A stretch of DNA of 64,000 nucleotides from JBPOFY01 sp051252415. Its GTDB lineage: Bacteria > Verrucomicrobiota > Verrucomicrobiia > Opitutales > Coraliomargaritaceae. Positions within the stretch are counted from its first letter, which is position 1. Each line of letters opens with the position of its first letter. Under the pieces are notes generated by a model. That model saw nothing but the letters and a program-made list of their open reading frames with translations. It searched no databases and was not told the origin of the DNA. This document shows, one piece after another, positions 1 to 8,943 of this stretch. The DNA lies in NCBI GenBank assembly GCA_051252415.1, contig JBPOGA010000003.1:1-64000 (forward strand), written 5' to 3'. The translations under genes and the position numbers were made by a program.

Positions 1-198
1 GACATCGCATCTAACGACGCGAACATCGTGGCTAATGACGCTGACATCGCATCTAACGACGCGAACATCGTGGCCAACGACGCTGACATCGCATCTAACG
101 ACGCGAACATCGTGGCTAATGACGCTGACATCGCATCTAACGACGCGAACATCGTGGCCAATGACGCTGACATCGCTTCTAACGACGCGAATATCCAG
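1..198 (+). repeat. Tandem 42-nt repeats inside the adhesin gene
   Basis: Units at 31-72, 73-114 and 115-156 are almost identical. They differ only at the first codons, gctaat versus gccaac. The partial unit at 1-30 and the unit at 157-198 are slightly diverged copies. Each unit encodes 14 residues, i.e. two heptads. Downstream to about 780 the repeats continue at protein level with more divergence. The array is probably longer upstream of the window. Confidence 0.9.
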
Positions 199-1254
199 TC
201 TAACGATGCGAACATCCAGTCTAACGACGCGAATATCGTTTCGAATGGTGTCGACATCGCTGCGAATGACGCAGACATCGCTTCTAACGATGCGAATATC
301 CAGTCAAATCAAGCTGATATCCAGTCAAATCAAGGTGATATCCAGTCAAATCAAGCTGATATTGCATCCAACCATTTGAGCACTGTTTCGAATGCGACGA
401 ACATCTCCCAGAATGCAAATGCCATTACCGATAATTCTGCGGATATTTTCTCGAACAACGTAAACATCGTATCTAACGACACGAACATCCAGTCCAACCA
501 AGCTGATATCCAGTCAAATCAAGGTGATATCCAGTCAAATCAAGCGGATATCGTATCTAACGACACGAACATCCAGTCTAACCAAGCTGACATCGTATCT
601 AACCAAGGTGATATCCAGTCCAACGACACGAACATCCAGTCCAACCAAGCTGATATCGTATCTAACGACACGAATATCCAGTCTAATCAATCAGACATCG
701 TATCTAACCAAGGTGATATCCAGTCTAACCAAGGTGATATCCAGTCTAACCAAGTTGATATCGTATCAAACAACACTAAGATCGACGCAGAGATTGCTGA
801 ACGTTCTTCATTGATTGATCACGTATCTGGAACATCTGGCCCAATTAATCTTGGTAATGGTTCCAACCTGTTTGTTGATGGTAATACCTTCTTCGATGAT
901 AATGTCTATGTTGACGGAGATGTATTCATCGACGGCAATATGGGTGTTCAATACCAGTTGGATGACCACGATTATCGTATCTCGCAGAATGCTAAAGATA
1001 TTCATGAGAATAAGAGAGACATCGATTCCAATCGTCGTGGTATCGCAATGGTCGCAGCCTTGCAGCACACTACAGTGCTTCCTGGTATGACTAACGCGCT
1101 CGACGTAGCTGCAGCTCACTTCGATGGTGAGACTGGTATGTCGATCAACTACTCACGTCGTATTAACGAAAACCTCCAAATCAACGTTGGTGCTGCATCA
1201 ACATCAGACTTCGATGAGTCTGTGATTAAGGCTGGTGTTGGTTACCAGTGGTAA
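1..1254 (+). CDS. Trimeric autotransporter adhesin (YadA/Hia type), 5' end outside the window
   Basis: The reading frame is open from the first base, so 417 C-terminal codons are visible and the start lies upstream. Codons 1 to about 262 are heptad-like repeats built on N-D-A-D-I-A-S and N-Q-x-D-I-Q-S, as expected of a trimeric coiled-coil stalk. A non-repetitive stretch with Gly, Asn and Asp follows. The last ~72 residues (nt ~1036-1254) resemble a YadA membrane anchor: a short helix, then four amphipathic beta strands ending in the aromatic residue W. Members of this family are exported by Sec, insert the C-terminal barrel into the outer membrane as trimers and display the stalk for adhesion. 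The ligand cannot be told from this part. The family call rests on repeat type plus anchor. A phage fibre is the main alternative, but the terminal barrel argues against it. Confidence 0.82.
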   Translation, partial: DIASNDANIVANDADIASNDANIVANDADIASNDANIVANDADIASNDANIVANDADIASNDANIQSNDANIQSNDANIVSNGVDIAANDADIASNDANIQSNQADIQSNQGDIQSNQADIASNHLSTVSNATNISQNANAITDNSADIFSNNVNIVSNDTNIQSNQADIQSNQGDIQSNQADIVSNDTNIQSNQADIVSNQGDIQSNDTNIQSNQADIVSNDTNIQSNQSDIVSNQGDIQSNQGDIQSNQVDIVSNNTKIDAEIAERSSLIDHVSGTSGPINLGNGSNLFVDGNTFFDDNVYVDGDVFIDGNMGVQYQLDDHDYRISQNAKDIHENKRDIDSNRRGIAMVAALQHTTVLPGMTNALDVAAAHFDGETGMSINYSRRINENLQINVGAASTSDFDESVIKAGVGYQW

Positions 1255-1280
1255 TCAATTCGATTAATAGATAATCTTCT

Positions 1281-1317
1281 GGGCCGCCAATTTCGATTGG
1301 CGGCCCTTTTTATTTTT
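1281..1317 (+). terminator. Intrinsic terminator of the adhesin gene
   Basis: A perfect 11-bp stem (1281-1291 pairing with 1296-1306) has a TTCG loop and is followed by a T-rich tract, 27 nt after the adhesin stop codon. Confidence 0.93.
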
Positions 1318-1431
1318 GGCTTTTCGAGTCGGCGATTGCTGCGGGAAGTGTAGCCTAGAGTGTAGTCTAAAATTACTGAATTAGTGTATTTTTAATTAGA
1401 TTTTATTCGAGTTTCGCTCAGTGTGGTGCTT

Positions 1432-2094
1432 ATGCGAATTTTGCCATTATTGACCTTGGTGCTTCTTCTTTTAGCAGGTTGCTTGTCCACGCGTGAGGAA
1501 CCACGGGCCTCAAGTCCTAAGGTCGTGGATTTGCCGAGTTGGTCTTTTCTCGCCAAGATGAAGGCTACTTATGTAGGCGAGTCTAGTAGCGTACCTATTG
1601 CAGCATATGTGTTTCCTGCGCTACGATTAGATAGTCGGGGGCAGGCGGTTGATGCGCTGACGCACCGTATGAATGATGATGGGGAGTTGCTCTGGTATTC
1701 TCCGGCACCTCGTGGTGGAGAAATTCAAGCGGTGATTCAGAATGCCCTCAAGGGTCGCGGCTTCAGGGTGATCACGTTCGCAGAACTGCAAAACTACCCA
1801 GAAGCACATTCGGTTGTGGTTTTTAACCCTTACTTTACTGAGGTCAGGAAGTCGGAGGCTGATATCGAGAAGAATGTCCCTGGGGGGTGGAGCACATTTA
1901 CGCGTATTACGGGTTCTACTTATCCTGCAGACTTAGACCCGAGTCAGAAACGTGACATCATTCAGCAAGAGGTGGTGACGCTATTTAGTGAGAAGTCTGC
2001 TGCTTCGGACGTCATCAAGCAGAGTGCGGCGAACTTGATTCAAGCTATGGGCCAGAATCGAGAGTGGTCGGAAACTCTGTCCTTGGTGCAATAA
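1432..2094 (+). CDS. Putative outer-membrane or periplasmic lipoprotein, unknown function
   Basis: This is a 220-residue protein starting at the ATG at 1432. A GTG three codons earlier is possible, but the ATG gives a cleaner signal peptide. The N-terminus is a short positive start, a hydrophobic run and the lipobox L-A-G-C, so Cys near residue 16 would be lipidated after cleavage by LspA. The remainder is a soluble domain of mixed alpha/beta character that I do not recognise. It stands alone between two terminators, downstream of the adhesin and convergent with the response regulator at 2172. A role in adhesin biogenesis is conceivable but has no sequence support. Confidence 0.7.
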   Translation: MRILPLLTLVLLLLAGCLSTREEPRASSPKVVDLPSWSFLAKMKATYVGESSSVPIAAYVFPALRLDSRGQAVDALTHRMNDDGELLWYSPAPRGGEIQAVIQNALKGRGFRVITFAELQNYPEAHSVVVFNPYFTEVRKSEADIEKNVPGGWSTFTRITGSTYPADLDPSQKRDIIQQEVVTLFSEKSAASDVIKQSAANLIQAMGQNREWSETLSLVQ

Positions 2095-2120
2095 GGCCAA
2101 TTAACAAATTGATGCACAAA

Positions 2121-2154
2121 AAAGCCCCGCCGATTCCGGTGGGGCTTTTTTTGC
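2121..2154. terminator. Bidirectional terminator between convergent genes
   Basis: The GC-rich stem agccccgccg / cggtggggct contains one G-T pair. It is flanked by A-run and T-run, so it can end transcripts from the lipoprotein gene (+) and the response regulator gene (-). Confidence 0.9.
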
Positions 2155-2171
2155 GAAAATATTTTTGAGCG

Positions 2172-2816
2172 CTAGTTGCCCATAACGATTAAGCCATTGC
2201 TTATCGCGTAGCGGGTCAAGCTGGCTACATCGTGTAGATCTAGCTTTCGCATTAAGTTGGTGCGGTGATTCTCTGCAGTCTTCACGCTGATGTTTAGCTT
2301 CGCTGCGATTTCGCGTGTACTATTGCTTTCAGCGATGAGTTGTAAGATTTCGCGCTCACGTTTTGTGAGAATGTTGATGCCAGATTCACTGCTCTTTGGA
2401 TCTGCCATAGCATGACGAAGGAGTTGAGCGACATCTGGGCCGAAGTAACTGCCTCCACCTGATACGATCTCGATGCCTTTTCTTAGCTCTGAGAGAGGTG
2501 CAGATTTTTCGACGAAACCATGTGCACCTGCTTGTAGTAGCTCACGAACGAGGCCTGGTGTTTGGTAGCCAGAGAAAATCAGCACTCGAGTGTCGGGAAT
2601 GTGCTTGGTGAAGCGACGGAGCACTTCGGTGCCGTTTAAATTCGGCAGCATGACATCGAGTATGACGAAGTCGGGCTTTAGTTCGAGGCAGCGCTCACAA
2701 CCTTCTAGGCCGTCTCCGCTTTCCAAAACCACATCATATTCATCCTGCGTTAGCACCGCTTGGCTGACCATCTCACGGATGGCAGTTTGGTCTTCTATGA
2801 TGGCGACTGTTTTCAT
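2172..2816 (-). CDS. NarL/LuxR-family DNA-binding response regulator (orphan)
   Basis: This 214-residue protein has a receiver domain (residues ~1-120) and a LuxR-type helix-turn-helix (residues ~148-205). The phosphorylation pocket is intact: E8/D9, D54 as phospho-acceptor, S82 and K104. The recognition region holds the typical T-x-R-E-x-x-I-L-x-L and A-E-N-H-R motifs. Phosphorylation by a partner histidine kinase would activate promoter binding; no kinase gene is nearby, so the regulated genes are unknown. The start at 2816 matches the normal receiver N-terminus. The frame stays open further upstream only because it reads through a tRNA gene. Eight bases separate the tRNA CCA end from the ATG, so there is almost no leader and no Shine-Dalgarno sequence. 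Confidence 0.93.
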   Translation of the reverse strand: MKTVAIIEDQTAIREMVSQAVLTQDEYDVVLESGDGLEGCERCLELKPDFVILDVMLPNLNGTEVLRRFTKHIPDTRVLIFSGYQTPGLVRELLQAGAHGFVEKSAPLSELRKGIEIVSGGGSYFGPDVAQLLRHAMADPKSSESGINILTKREREILQLIAESNSTREIAAKLNISVKTAENHRTNLMRKLDLHDVASLTRYAISNGLIVMGN

Positions 2817-2824
2817 GTGTAAAA

Positions 2825-2912
<88 letters not shown>

Positions 2913-2974
2913 TCGGTAATGTAAAACCAAACTTTTGGGGAGGTTGGAGGAGGAGTGCAAGTCGTTAAGTGCGA

Positions 2975-4522
2975 CTAATAAAATAAATTTCGATCTAAAC
3001 TGCGGTATTGAATGGCTTCGAGTAGGTGCGATGTTTCAATTTGCTCGCTATCAGCAAGATCTGCAATCGTCCGTGCAACCTTCAAAATTCGGTCGTATGC
3101 ACGGGCGGAGAGGGCTAATTGCTCCATCGCTTGTTGTAGTAGGTCGCCTTGCTCCTTGTTTATGACGCAATGTTTACGAATTTCCGCATGTGACATCCGT
3201 GCATTGCAGCGATTTGCAGGGTCGTTTTCACTTTTAAAGCGTGTTTTTTGGACTTTGCGCGCGTTTTCGCACCGTTCGCGAATGGCCGCAGACGTTTCGC
3301 TTAGCTTCGCGTCTCGAAGTTCGTCGATGCGCAATGCGGGTGCTTCAATGTGGAGATCTATGCGATCAAGCAGTGGCCCGCTGATTTTGGAGCGATAACG
3401 TTGGATCTGCGGCACACTGCAGCGGCATTCGCGTGAGTTGTCGCCTGTGTAGCCACAGGGGCATGGATTCATCGCCGCGATTAACATGACGTTGCAAGGT
3501 AATGTGATTTTACCAGCGCTGCGTGAGATGGAGACCTTGCCGTCTTCCAGTGGTTGTCGTAGCACCTCAAGAGCCGATCGCTTGAACTCGGGTAATTCGT
3601 CGAGAAAGAGCACGCCATTGTGTGCGAGTGAGATCTCGCCAGGGCCTGGGATCGTGCCACCGCCGAGTAGTCCCACGTCAGAAATTGTGTGGTGCGGCGA
3701 TCGGAACGGCCTTTGGAAGTAGCGGTCTTCAGAGGACAAGGTATTACCCGCCGCAGACTGAATGCTTAGAATTTCGAGGAATTCATCGATCTCTGGTTGT
3801 GGCATGATTGTCGGAATACGCTTGGCAATCATGGATTTTCCAGAGCCGGGCGAGCCTATCATTAAGAGATTGTGGCCACCGCTGACTGCGATCTCTACAG
3901 CGCGTCGGACGGCGTGTTGGCCTTTGACCTCCGAAAAGTCGAGGCGTTGCTCTGCTGGCGGTGCTTGGAAGAAGCTGCTTTGGCGTGAGGGCATTGGTTC
4001 GATGCTGAGCTCGCCTTTAAGGAACCGGATAGTCTGGTCGAGGCTTTCAACGGGGTATACATCGACGTCGTTCACTAGTGCGGCTTCGTCAGCGGACTCT
4101 GTGGGGACGATGAGGCCCTTCTTGCCAGTCTTGCGGGCCAATAGTGCCATTGCGAGAACGCCGCGCACGGGGCGCGTTTTGCCTGAAAGGCTGAGCTCGC
4201 CGGCGATGAGGTAGTCGTCTAGTGTGTCCTGCTCGCATTGTTTCATCGAGGCAAGGATCCCGACAGCGATGGGGAGGTCATAGGCAGGGCCTTCCTTGCG
4301 AAGATCCCCAGGAGCAAGGTTTATTGTCGTGCGTGTGGCGGGCATGCGGTAGCCACTATTACTGATTGCAGAGAAGACCCTGTCTTGAGATTCTTTGACT
4401 GCTGCATCGGGTAGACCGACTAGAATAAATTTGAGTTCTCCCGCTTCACCAGTATTTACTTCTACTTGAACGGGATACGCATCGACCCCGACGAGGGCTG
4501 CAGATTGTGTTACGGCTAGCAT
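2975..4522 (-). CDS. yifB: YifB/ComM-family Mg-chelatase-like AAA+ ATPase
   Basis: The 515-residue protein begins M-L-A-V-T-Q-S-A-A-L-V-G, the usual start of this family. An ATG 18 codons upstream is possible, but the 4522 start has an AAGGA-like ribosome site about 13 nt before it. The N-terminal ~170 residues form the ChlI-like domain with the A-P-G-D-L-R-K-E-G-P motif. The AAA+ module has Walker A G-S-P-G-S-G-K-S at about 223-230 and a Walker B region near F-L-D-E-L-P-E-F. A Cys cluster (C-P-C-G-Y...C-R-C) lies near 352-366. Related ComM proteins are helicases promoting branch migration during natural transformation. The specific role here is inferred from that family. The gene is divergent from coaE. 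Confidence 0.93.
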   Translation of the reverse strand: MLAVTQSAALVGVDAYPVQVEVNTGEAGELKFILVGLPDAAVKESQDRVFSAISNSGYRMPATRTTINLAPGDLRKEGPAYDLPIAVGILASMKQCEQDTLDDYLIAGELSLSGKTRPVRGVLAMALLARKTGKKGLIVPTESADEAALVNDVDVYPVESLDQTIRFLKGELSIEPMPSRQSSFFQAPPAEQRLDFSEVKGQHAVRRAVEIAVSGGHNLLMIGSPGSGKSMIAKRIPTIMPQPEIDEFLEILSIQSAAGNTLSSEDRYFQRPFRSPHHTISDVGLLGGGTIPGPGEISLAHNGVLFLDELPEFKRSALEVLRQPLEDGKVSISRSAGKITLPCNVMLIAAMNPCPCGYTGDNSRECRCSVPQIQRYRSKISGPLLDRIDLHIEAPALRIDELRDAKLSETSAAIRERCENARKVQKTRFKSENDPANRCNARMSHAEIRKHCVINKEQGDLLQQAMEQLALSARAYDRILKVARTIADLADSEQIETSHLLEAIQYRSLDRNLFY

Positions 4523-4618
4523 ATTTTCGTTACTTTTCCTTAAAAACGTGAACACTTTTTCACGTATGTCACTCATTAACTTTGGACGCCTTGGAGCGTT
4601 TGTGAAAATTACATTGTT

Positions 4619-5194
4619 TTGAATATTGGACTTACAGGCGGCATTGGCTGCGGCAAATCTACAATTGTGCAGCTTTTTAAAGAGGCAGGCTGGCGCACGC
4701 TGGAATCGGATGCAATTGTGGCTGAGTTATTGGCAGATTCTGAGGAGGTGCAAGCGGCACTTCGTGAGCACTGGGGTGAGCAGGTGTTTCGAGGCGAGGC
4801 AGTGGATCGGAAGGCGATTGCTGGTATCGTTTTTAAGGATAATGCTGAGCTTGAGTGGTTGGAGGCATTGTTGCACCCACTCGTCCGTGAGGTTTGGTCT
4901 GAGGCGCTTGCGACGGAGTCAGATGGTAATTGCTTGATCGAGATCCCATTGCTCTTTGAAAAAAGGCTTGAAACTGAGTTCGATTTAACTGTCTGTGTTA
5001 TGAGTCCTCCTGATGTTGTTGAAGCCCGTATGGTTCGCAGAGGTTACACAGGGACAGAAGTGGAGCAGCGTCGTTCGCGACAAATGCCACTTTACGAGAA
5101 AGCAAAACGTGCTGACCGTGTTATTTCTAATGCCGGTAGCCTAGAATTTTTAAAACGACAAACCCATCGATTGATCGAAGAGACCCAAAGTTAG
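4619..5194 (+). CDS. coaE: Dephospho-CoA kinase
   Basis: The 191-residue protein phosphorylates the 3'-hydroxyl of dephospho-CoA with ATP, the last step of coenzyme A synthesis in the cytoplasm. It starts with a TTG codon giving M-N-I-G-L-T-G; no ATG lies near the conserved N-terminus. The P-loop G-G-I-G-C-G-K-S is at residues 7-14. The CoaE signature around I-E-I-P-L-L-F-E and the lid R-M-V-R-R-G-Y are also visible. Length is normal for the family. Its 3' end is 74 nt before rho, so co-transcription with rho is plausible. Confidence 0.95.
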   Translation: MNIGLTGGIGCGKSTIVQLFKEAGWRTLESDAIVAELLADSEEVQAALREHWGEQVFRGEAVDRKAIAGIVFKDNAELEWLEALLHPLVREVWSEALATESDGNCLIEIPLLFEKRLETEFDLTVCVMSPPDVVEARMVRRGYTGTEVEQRRSRQMPLYEKAKRADRVISNAGSLEFLKRQTHRLIEETQS

Positions 5195-5268
5195 TATTCC
5201 CTAAGCGTCTCCAACTATTACCAACGAAGCTCGGCTCAACGTAGAGCGTGCAATCCGATACATTTCCT

Positions 5269-7143
5269 ATGAGTGAAGAAGAACATACAATTGTCCCTGG
5301 TGAAATTACGCCTGGCGAAGTGAAAGTGCCTGCCAAAAAACGCGCAACTAAGAAGGCTGCTAAGAAGGCCGCTAAGAAGGCTACCAAAAAACGCGCGACT
5401 AAGAAGATCGCTAAGGTGGAGCAGGCAGAAATGTTTTCGGGCGATGCGCCCAAAGCTGAAGCACCTAAGGACTCGAAGCCATTTGTCTACTCGACGGATT
5501 CCGATGATCAGCCTTTCGCAGACAAGGAAGCACCTGCGCCGAAAGAGTCGAAAGCTGCTGAGGCTGCCGAGTCAAAGCCTGAAACACCTACTACAAAGTC
5601 AGGCAATGATAACCAAGGTCAGGGCCAAGGGCGCGGGCATGGTCGCAAGGGCAATCACCCGAATCAGAAGCAAGGCCGTAACAACCGGAATAACAAATTT
5701 AATAAAAATAAGAACAGCAATAAGAAGGGCAAAGGCCGCTGGCAGAATAAAAAGAAGCGCTCGCAGGAGGAAGATACTCCAATTGAATTTGGCGAACTGC
5801 TCGAGTTTGAAGCCCTTGCGACTGTAGAGTCGACCCATGCACTTGCTGCTGAATTGACTGAAGGTTCTGCTGAAGCTTTAGATTATAACCGCATATACGA
5901 TCTCGCCTTGCCTGAGCTTCGTGCCGAGGTGGCAGCACTGGCATTGGCGGGAGTGCCGCATGCGCCCAATCGTGACCAGTTGATCAATGCTTTGGTGGCT
6001 CATGCAGGTGCCGCTAAGACTGCGATCACAACAATGGGCGTCTTGGAGCTTATGGAAGATGGCGAGGGTGGCATTCTCGTGTATCAACGTGATAGCTACC
6101 GTATCAAGGCTTTGAGCGCATATGTGCCACAGGCTTTCATTGAGCACTACGGTTTGCAGCGCGGGCACATTGTAAAAGCTCAGCTACATCCACATCGTGA
6201 AAATGAGTCCTGCCCATTTGTTGTGCGCATTCACGAGGTGATGGATCAAGATCCAGAGACATTGAGTGAGATCGTGCCATTCACTGAAGGCGTACCTTAC
6301 TATCCGCTTGAACGTATTTTAATGGAGGCAGACAGCGAATCGAAGTGGGACAACCTTTCGATGCGCGTGGTTGATTGCTTAACTCCGGTAGGGTTTGGTC
6401 AGCGCGGCCTGATAGTCGCACCCCCGCGCACGGGTAAGACCGTGCTGATGCAGGGAATGGCGAACTCGATTCAGCGCAACTACCCAGATGCTCACTTGAT
6501 CATTCTTTTGATCGATGAGCGCCCTGAAGAAGTCACCGACTTCCGCCGACAAGTGGACGCTGAGGTAATTAGCTCTACTTTCGATGAATCGGCAGAGAGT
6601 CATGTGCATTGCGCTGAAATGGTGATCGAGAAAGCTCGTCGCATGGTCGAAGTCGGCAAAGACGTGGTTATTTTACTCGATTCAATTACACGTTTGGCTC
6701 GCGCTTATAACACCACAATGCCTAGCAGCGGTAAGATCCTTTCTGGAGGTGTCGAAGCCAATGCGCTGCAGAAGCCCAAGCGTTTCTTTGGTTCCGCGCG
6801 TAATATTGAAGATGGTGGCAGCTTAACGATTATAGCGACTGCACTTGTGGAAACAGGCAGTAAGATGGATGAAGTGATTTTTGAAGAGTTTAAGGGCACT
6901 GGTAACATGGAGTTGCACCTAGATCGTGGCCTTTCGGATAAGCGCATTTTCCCTGCACTCAGCATGGATAAAAGTGGCACGCGTAAGGAAGAGCTACTTT
7001 ATCATCCCGATGAAATGTTGAAAATTTATTCATTGCGCAGAGCGATGAAAGGTCTACCTTCTACTGATGCTATGGAAATGCTCATTCAACGTATTAAGAA
7101 AACCAAGACAAACGCTGAGTTTCTAATGAGTGTTGCCCGCTAG
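5269..7143 (+). CDS. rho: Transcription termination factor Rho with extended basic N-terminus
   Basis: Rho is the hexameric RNA-dependent ATPase that ends transcription at C-rich, unstructured sites. The ATG at 5269 gives 624 residues against about 420 in E. coli; a GTG at 5248 would add seven. Residues ~23-52 are a Lys/Ala/Thr tail, ~108-168 an Asn/Gly/Lys/Arg-rich segment, and both are probably disordered. The conserved part follows: Rho N-terminal domain (~204-246), cold-shock-like RNA-binding domain, Walker A P-P-R-T-G-K-T (385-391) and Walker B with D-V-V-I-L-L-D-S-I-T-R (465-475). Insertions before the core domain are known in several phyla and can alter RNA binding. A C-rich stretch follows the stop codon. 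Confidence 0.97.
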   Translation: MSEEEHTIVPGEITPGEVKVPAKKRATKKAAKKAAKKATKKRATKKIAKVEQAEMFSGDAPKAEAPKDSKPFVYSTDSDDQPFADKEAPAPKESKAAEAAESKPETPTTKSGNDNQGQGQGRGHGRKGNHPNQKQGRNNRNNKFNKNKNSNKKGKGRWQNKKKRSQEEDTPIEFGELLEFEALATVESTHALAAELTEGSAEALDYNRIYDLALPELRAEVAALALAGVPHAPNRDQLINALVAHAGAAKTAITTMGVLELMEDGEGGILVYQRDSYRIKALSAYVPQAFIEHYGLQRGHIVKAQLHPHRENESCPFVVRIHEVMDQDPETLSEIVPFTEGVPYYPLERILMEADSESKWDNLSMRVVDCLTPVGFGQRGLIVAPPRTGKTVLMQGMANSIQRNYPDAHLIILLIDERPEEVTDFRRQVDAEVISSTFDESAESHVHCAEMVIEKARRMVEVGKDVVILLDSITRLARAYNTTMPSSGKILSGGVEANALQKPKRFFGSARNIEDGGSLTIIATALVETGSKMDEVIFEEFKGTGNMELHLDRGLSDKRIFPALSMDKSGTRKEELLYHPDEMLKIYSLRRAMKGLPSTDAMEMLIQRIKKTKTNAEFLMSVAR

Positions 7144-7186
7144 TGCCCCCCCTTTTACAGTATTCCCCTTCATCCCCCATATATCT
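7144..7186 (+). promoter_or_regulatory. C-rich, G-poor spacer between rho and the pilus ATPase gene
   Basis: Runs of seven, four and five C occur at 7146-7152, 7165-7168 and 7174-7178, with only one G between 7146 and 7186. There is no Shine-Dalgarno sequence before the GTG at 7187. The composition is that of a Rho-loading (rut-like) RNA. This is inference from composition only. Confidence 0.35.
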
Positions 7187-8902
7187 GTGACTTCCGACGA
7201 CGAATTTGTACTACAATTATTAACTGATAAAGGAATCCTCGATTCTGATACCATCGAAACAGCGCGGAGTGCGGTTGCAGAAAGTGATGCCTCTGGAGAT
7301 GAGGACACTGCGGTGATCGAGCATTTACTAGCCAAACATTTGCTCACTCAAATGCAAATTGCTGAAGTGCTAGCCGCGGAGTTTAATATGGATGTTGTGA
7401 ATCTCCATGATGTCCGCGCATCTCCGGAGGCGCTGGAACTGGTTAACTTTGATTTAGCGCATCGCTATAAAGTCTTCCCTTTGGAAGTGGATGACAATGA
7501 GGTGGAGTTGGCCGTGCATGATCCGCTGGACATGGACACTATCGACAGTCTCAGTCACGTTCTGCAACGGGCAGTTATCAGCCGAGTTGCGCCGCTTGAA
7601 GAAATCGAGCAGGCAATTCACCAATACTACGACGGTGCACATGTTGGCGAAGTGCATGAGATGTTTCATCACGATGATACTGAAGTTAAACTAGATTTGC
7701 CGACAGGTGATGAAGCTGGTGTAGCTGAAGAAGAAGCACCAATCATTAAATACGTGCATATGGTGATATCAGAAGCGCTTCGCCGACGTGCTTCAGATAT
7801 TCATATGGAGCCTTTGGAAAAACGTTTCCGTGTGCGTTACCGAATTGATGGTGTGCTACATGAAGTGGAAAACCCACCAAAACGCCTGCAGCCGTCCATT
7901 GTTTCCCGTATAAAATTGATGTCGAATGTGAGTATCGCCGAAAAACGTGTGCCACAGGATGGACGTATTAATATCACGGTCGGCCCCAAAGTGATTGATT
8001 TACGTGTCTCGACCTTACCCACGGCATTTGGTGAGAGTATCGTGATGCGGATTTTGGATAAAGAAGGACTTAATCTGGGTCTGCCTCAGTTAGGTTTCTT
8101 TAGTGATGACCAAGCGACTTTTGAGCGTGTGATCGCGATGCCTGATGGTGTTTTCCTTGTGACTGGCCCTACTGGTTCTGGTAAATCAACCACGCTTTAT
8201 TCTGCACTGAATTGCATTAATCACCCTGATCGTAAGATTATCACCGTCGAAGATCCCGTTGAGTATGAGATGGTTGGGGTCAATCAGGTGCAAGTGCGTC
8301 GAGAGGTTGGAATGACTTTCTCGGCGGCATTACGTTCGATGCTGCGTCAGGCACCGAATATCATTATGGTTGGTGAAATTCGCGATAAAGAAACTGCTGA
8401 AATTGCGGTGAATGCATCGCTAACCGGGCATATGGTATTTAGTACCTTGCACACTAATGATGCGCCGAGCGCGGTCAGTCGTTTGATCGACATTGGCATT
8501 AAGCCGTTCTTGGTATCTGCATCAGTTCGTGCTGTTTTAGCGCAACGTCTTGTGCGCCGTATTTGTCCGAATTGTAAGCAGCCAGATACGCCAGATGAAC
8601 GCCATCTGAATTCGCTCGGTATTCGTTCAGACCAAGCAGCAGATGCCACCTATTCGCGCGGTACAGGTTGCGAAAAGTGTAATTCCACGGGTTTCCGTGG
8701 TCGTGTGGGTATTTTTGAAATGTTCAATGTGAACGAAGAAATGCAGACTATGATTTACGAAGAAGCGAGTCTAGTGGCTATTCGTAATAAGGCCCGCGAG
8801 ATGGGCATGCGTAGTATGCGTGAAGACGGCGTTCGGAAAATTATTGCGGGTGTCACAACAGCTGAAGAAGTGCTGCATGCAACTGTTGAAGATCCCGCAT
8901 AA
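7187..8902 (+). CDS. GspE/PilB-family secretion ATPase
   Basis: The GTG at 7187 gives 571 residues. An upstream GTG at 7130 would overlap rho and add a non-conserved Pro/Phe-rich segment. An N-terminal MshEN/T2SSE_N domain (~1-140) precedes the motor ATPase, with Walker A G-P-T-G-S-G-K-S at 327-334, Walker B with V-G-E-I-R-D, and a tetracysteine zinc site (C-P-N-C at 460 and C-E-K-C at 495). Such ATPases power assembly of type IV pili or type II secretion pseudopili at the inner membrane. The block usually written R-Q-D-P-D reads R-Q-A-P-N here. A closer canonical paralogue lies at 10061, so this one may serve a second assembly system or work as a partner motor. Confidence 0.92.
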   Translation: MTSDDEFVLQLLTDKGILDSDTIETARSAVAESDASGDEDTAVIEHLLAKHLLTQMQIAEVLAAEFNMDVVNLHDVRASPEALELVNFDLAHRYKVFPLEVDDNEVELAVHDPLDMDTIDSLSHVLQRAVISRVAPLEEIEQAIHQYYDGAHVGEVHEMFHHDDTEVKLDLPTGDEAGVAEEEAPIIKYVHMVISEALRRRASDIHMEPLEKRFRVRYRIDGVLHEVENPPKRLQPSIVSRIKLMSNVSIAEKRVPQDGRINITVGPKVIDLRVSTLPTAFGESIVMRILDKEGLNLGLPQLGFFSDDQATFERVIAMPDGVFLVTGPTGSGKSTTLYSALNCINHPDRKIITVEDPVEYEMVGVNQVQVRREVGMTFSAALRSMLRQAPNIIMVGEIRDKETAEIAVNASLTGHMVFSTLHTNDAPSAVSRLIDIGIKPFLVSASVRAVLAQRLVRRICPNCKQPDTPDERHLNSLGIRSDQAADATYSRGTGCEKCNSTGFRGRVGIFEMFNVNEEMQTMIYEEASLVAIRNKAREMGMRSMREDGVRKIIAGVTTAEEVLHATVEDPA

Positions 8903-8943
8903 ATGCTAGTTATATTATACATAAAGGGGAGGGTGGTAGTATT

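Noticed and set aside
1..780. Regular repeats that could look like a CRISPR array
   Set aside because: They are continuous without unique spacers, keep one open frame and encode heptads of an adhesin stalk.
4523..4576. Longer start for the YifB-family gene
   Set aside because: The family normally starts at M-L-A-x-x-Q-S; the extra 18 residues are not conserved and the shorter start has a ribosome site. It cannot be fully excluded.
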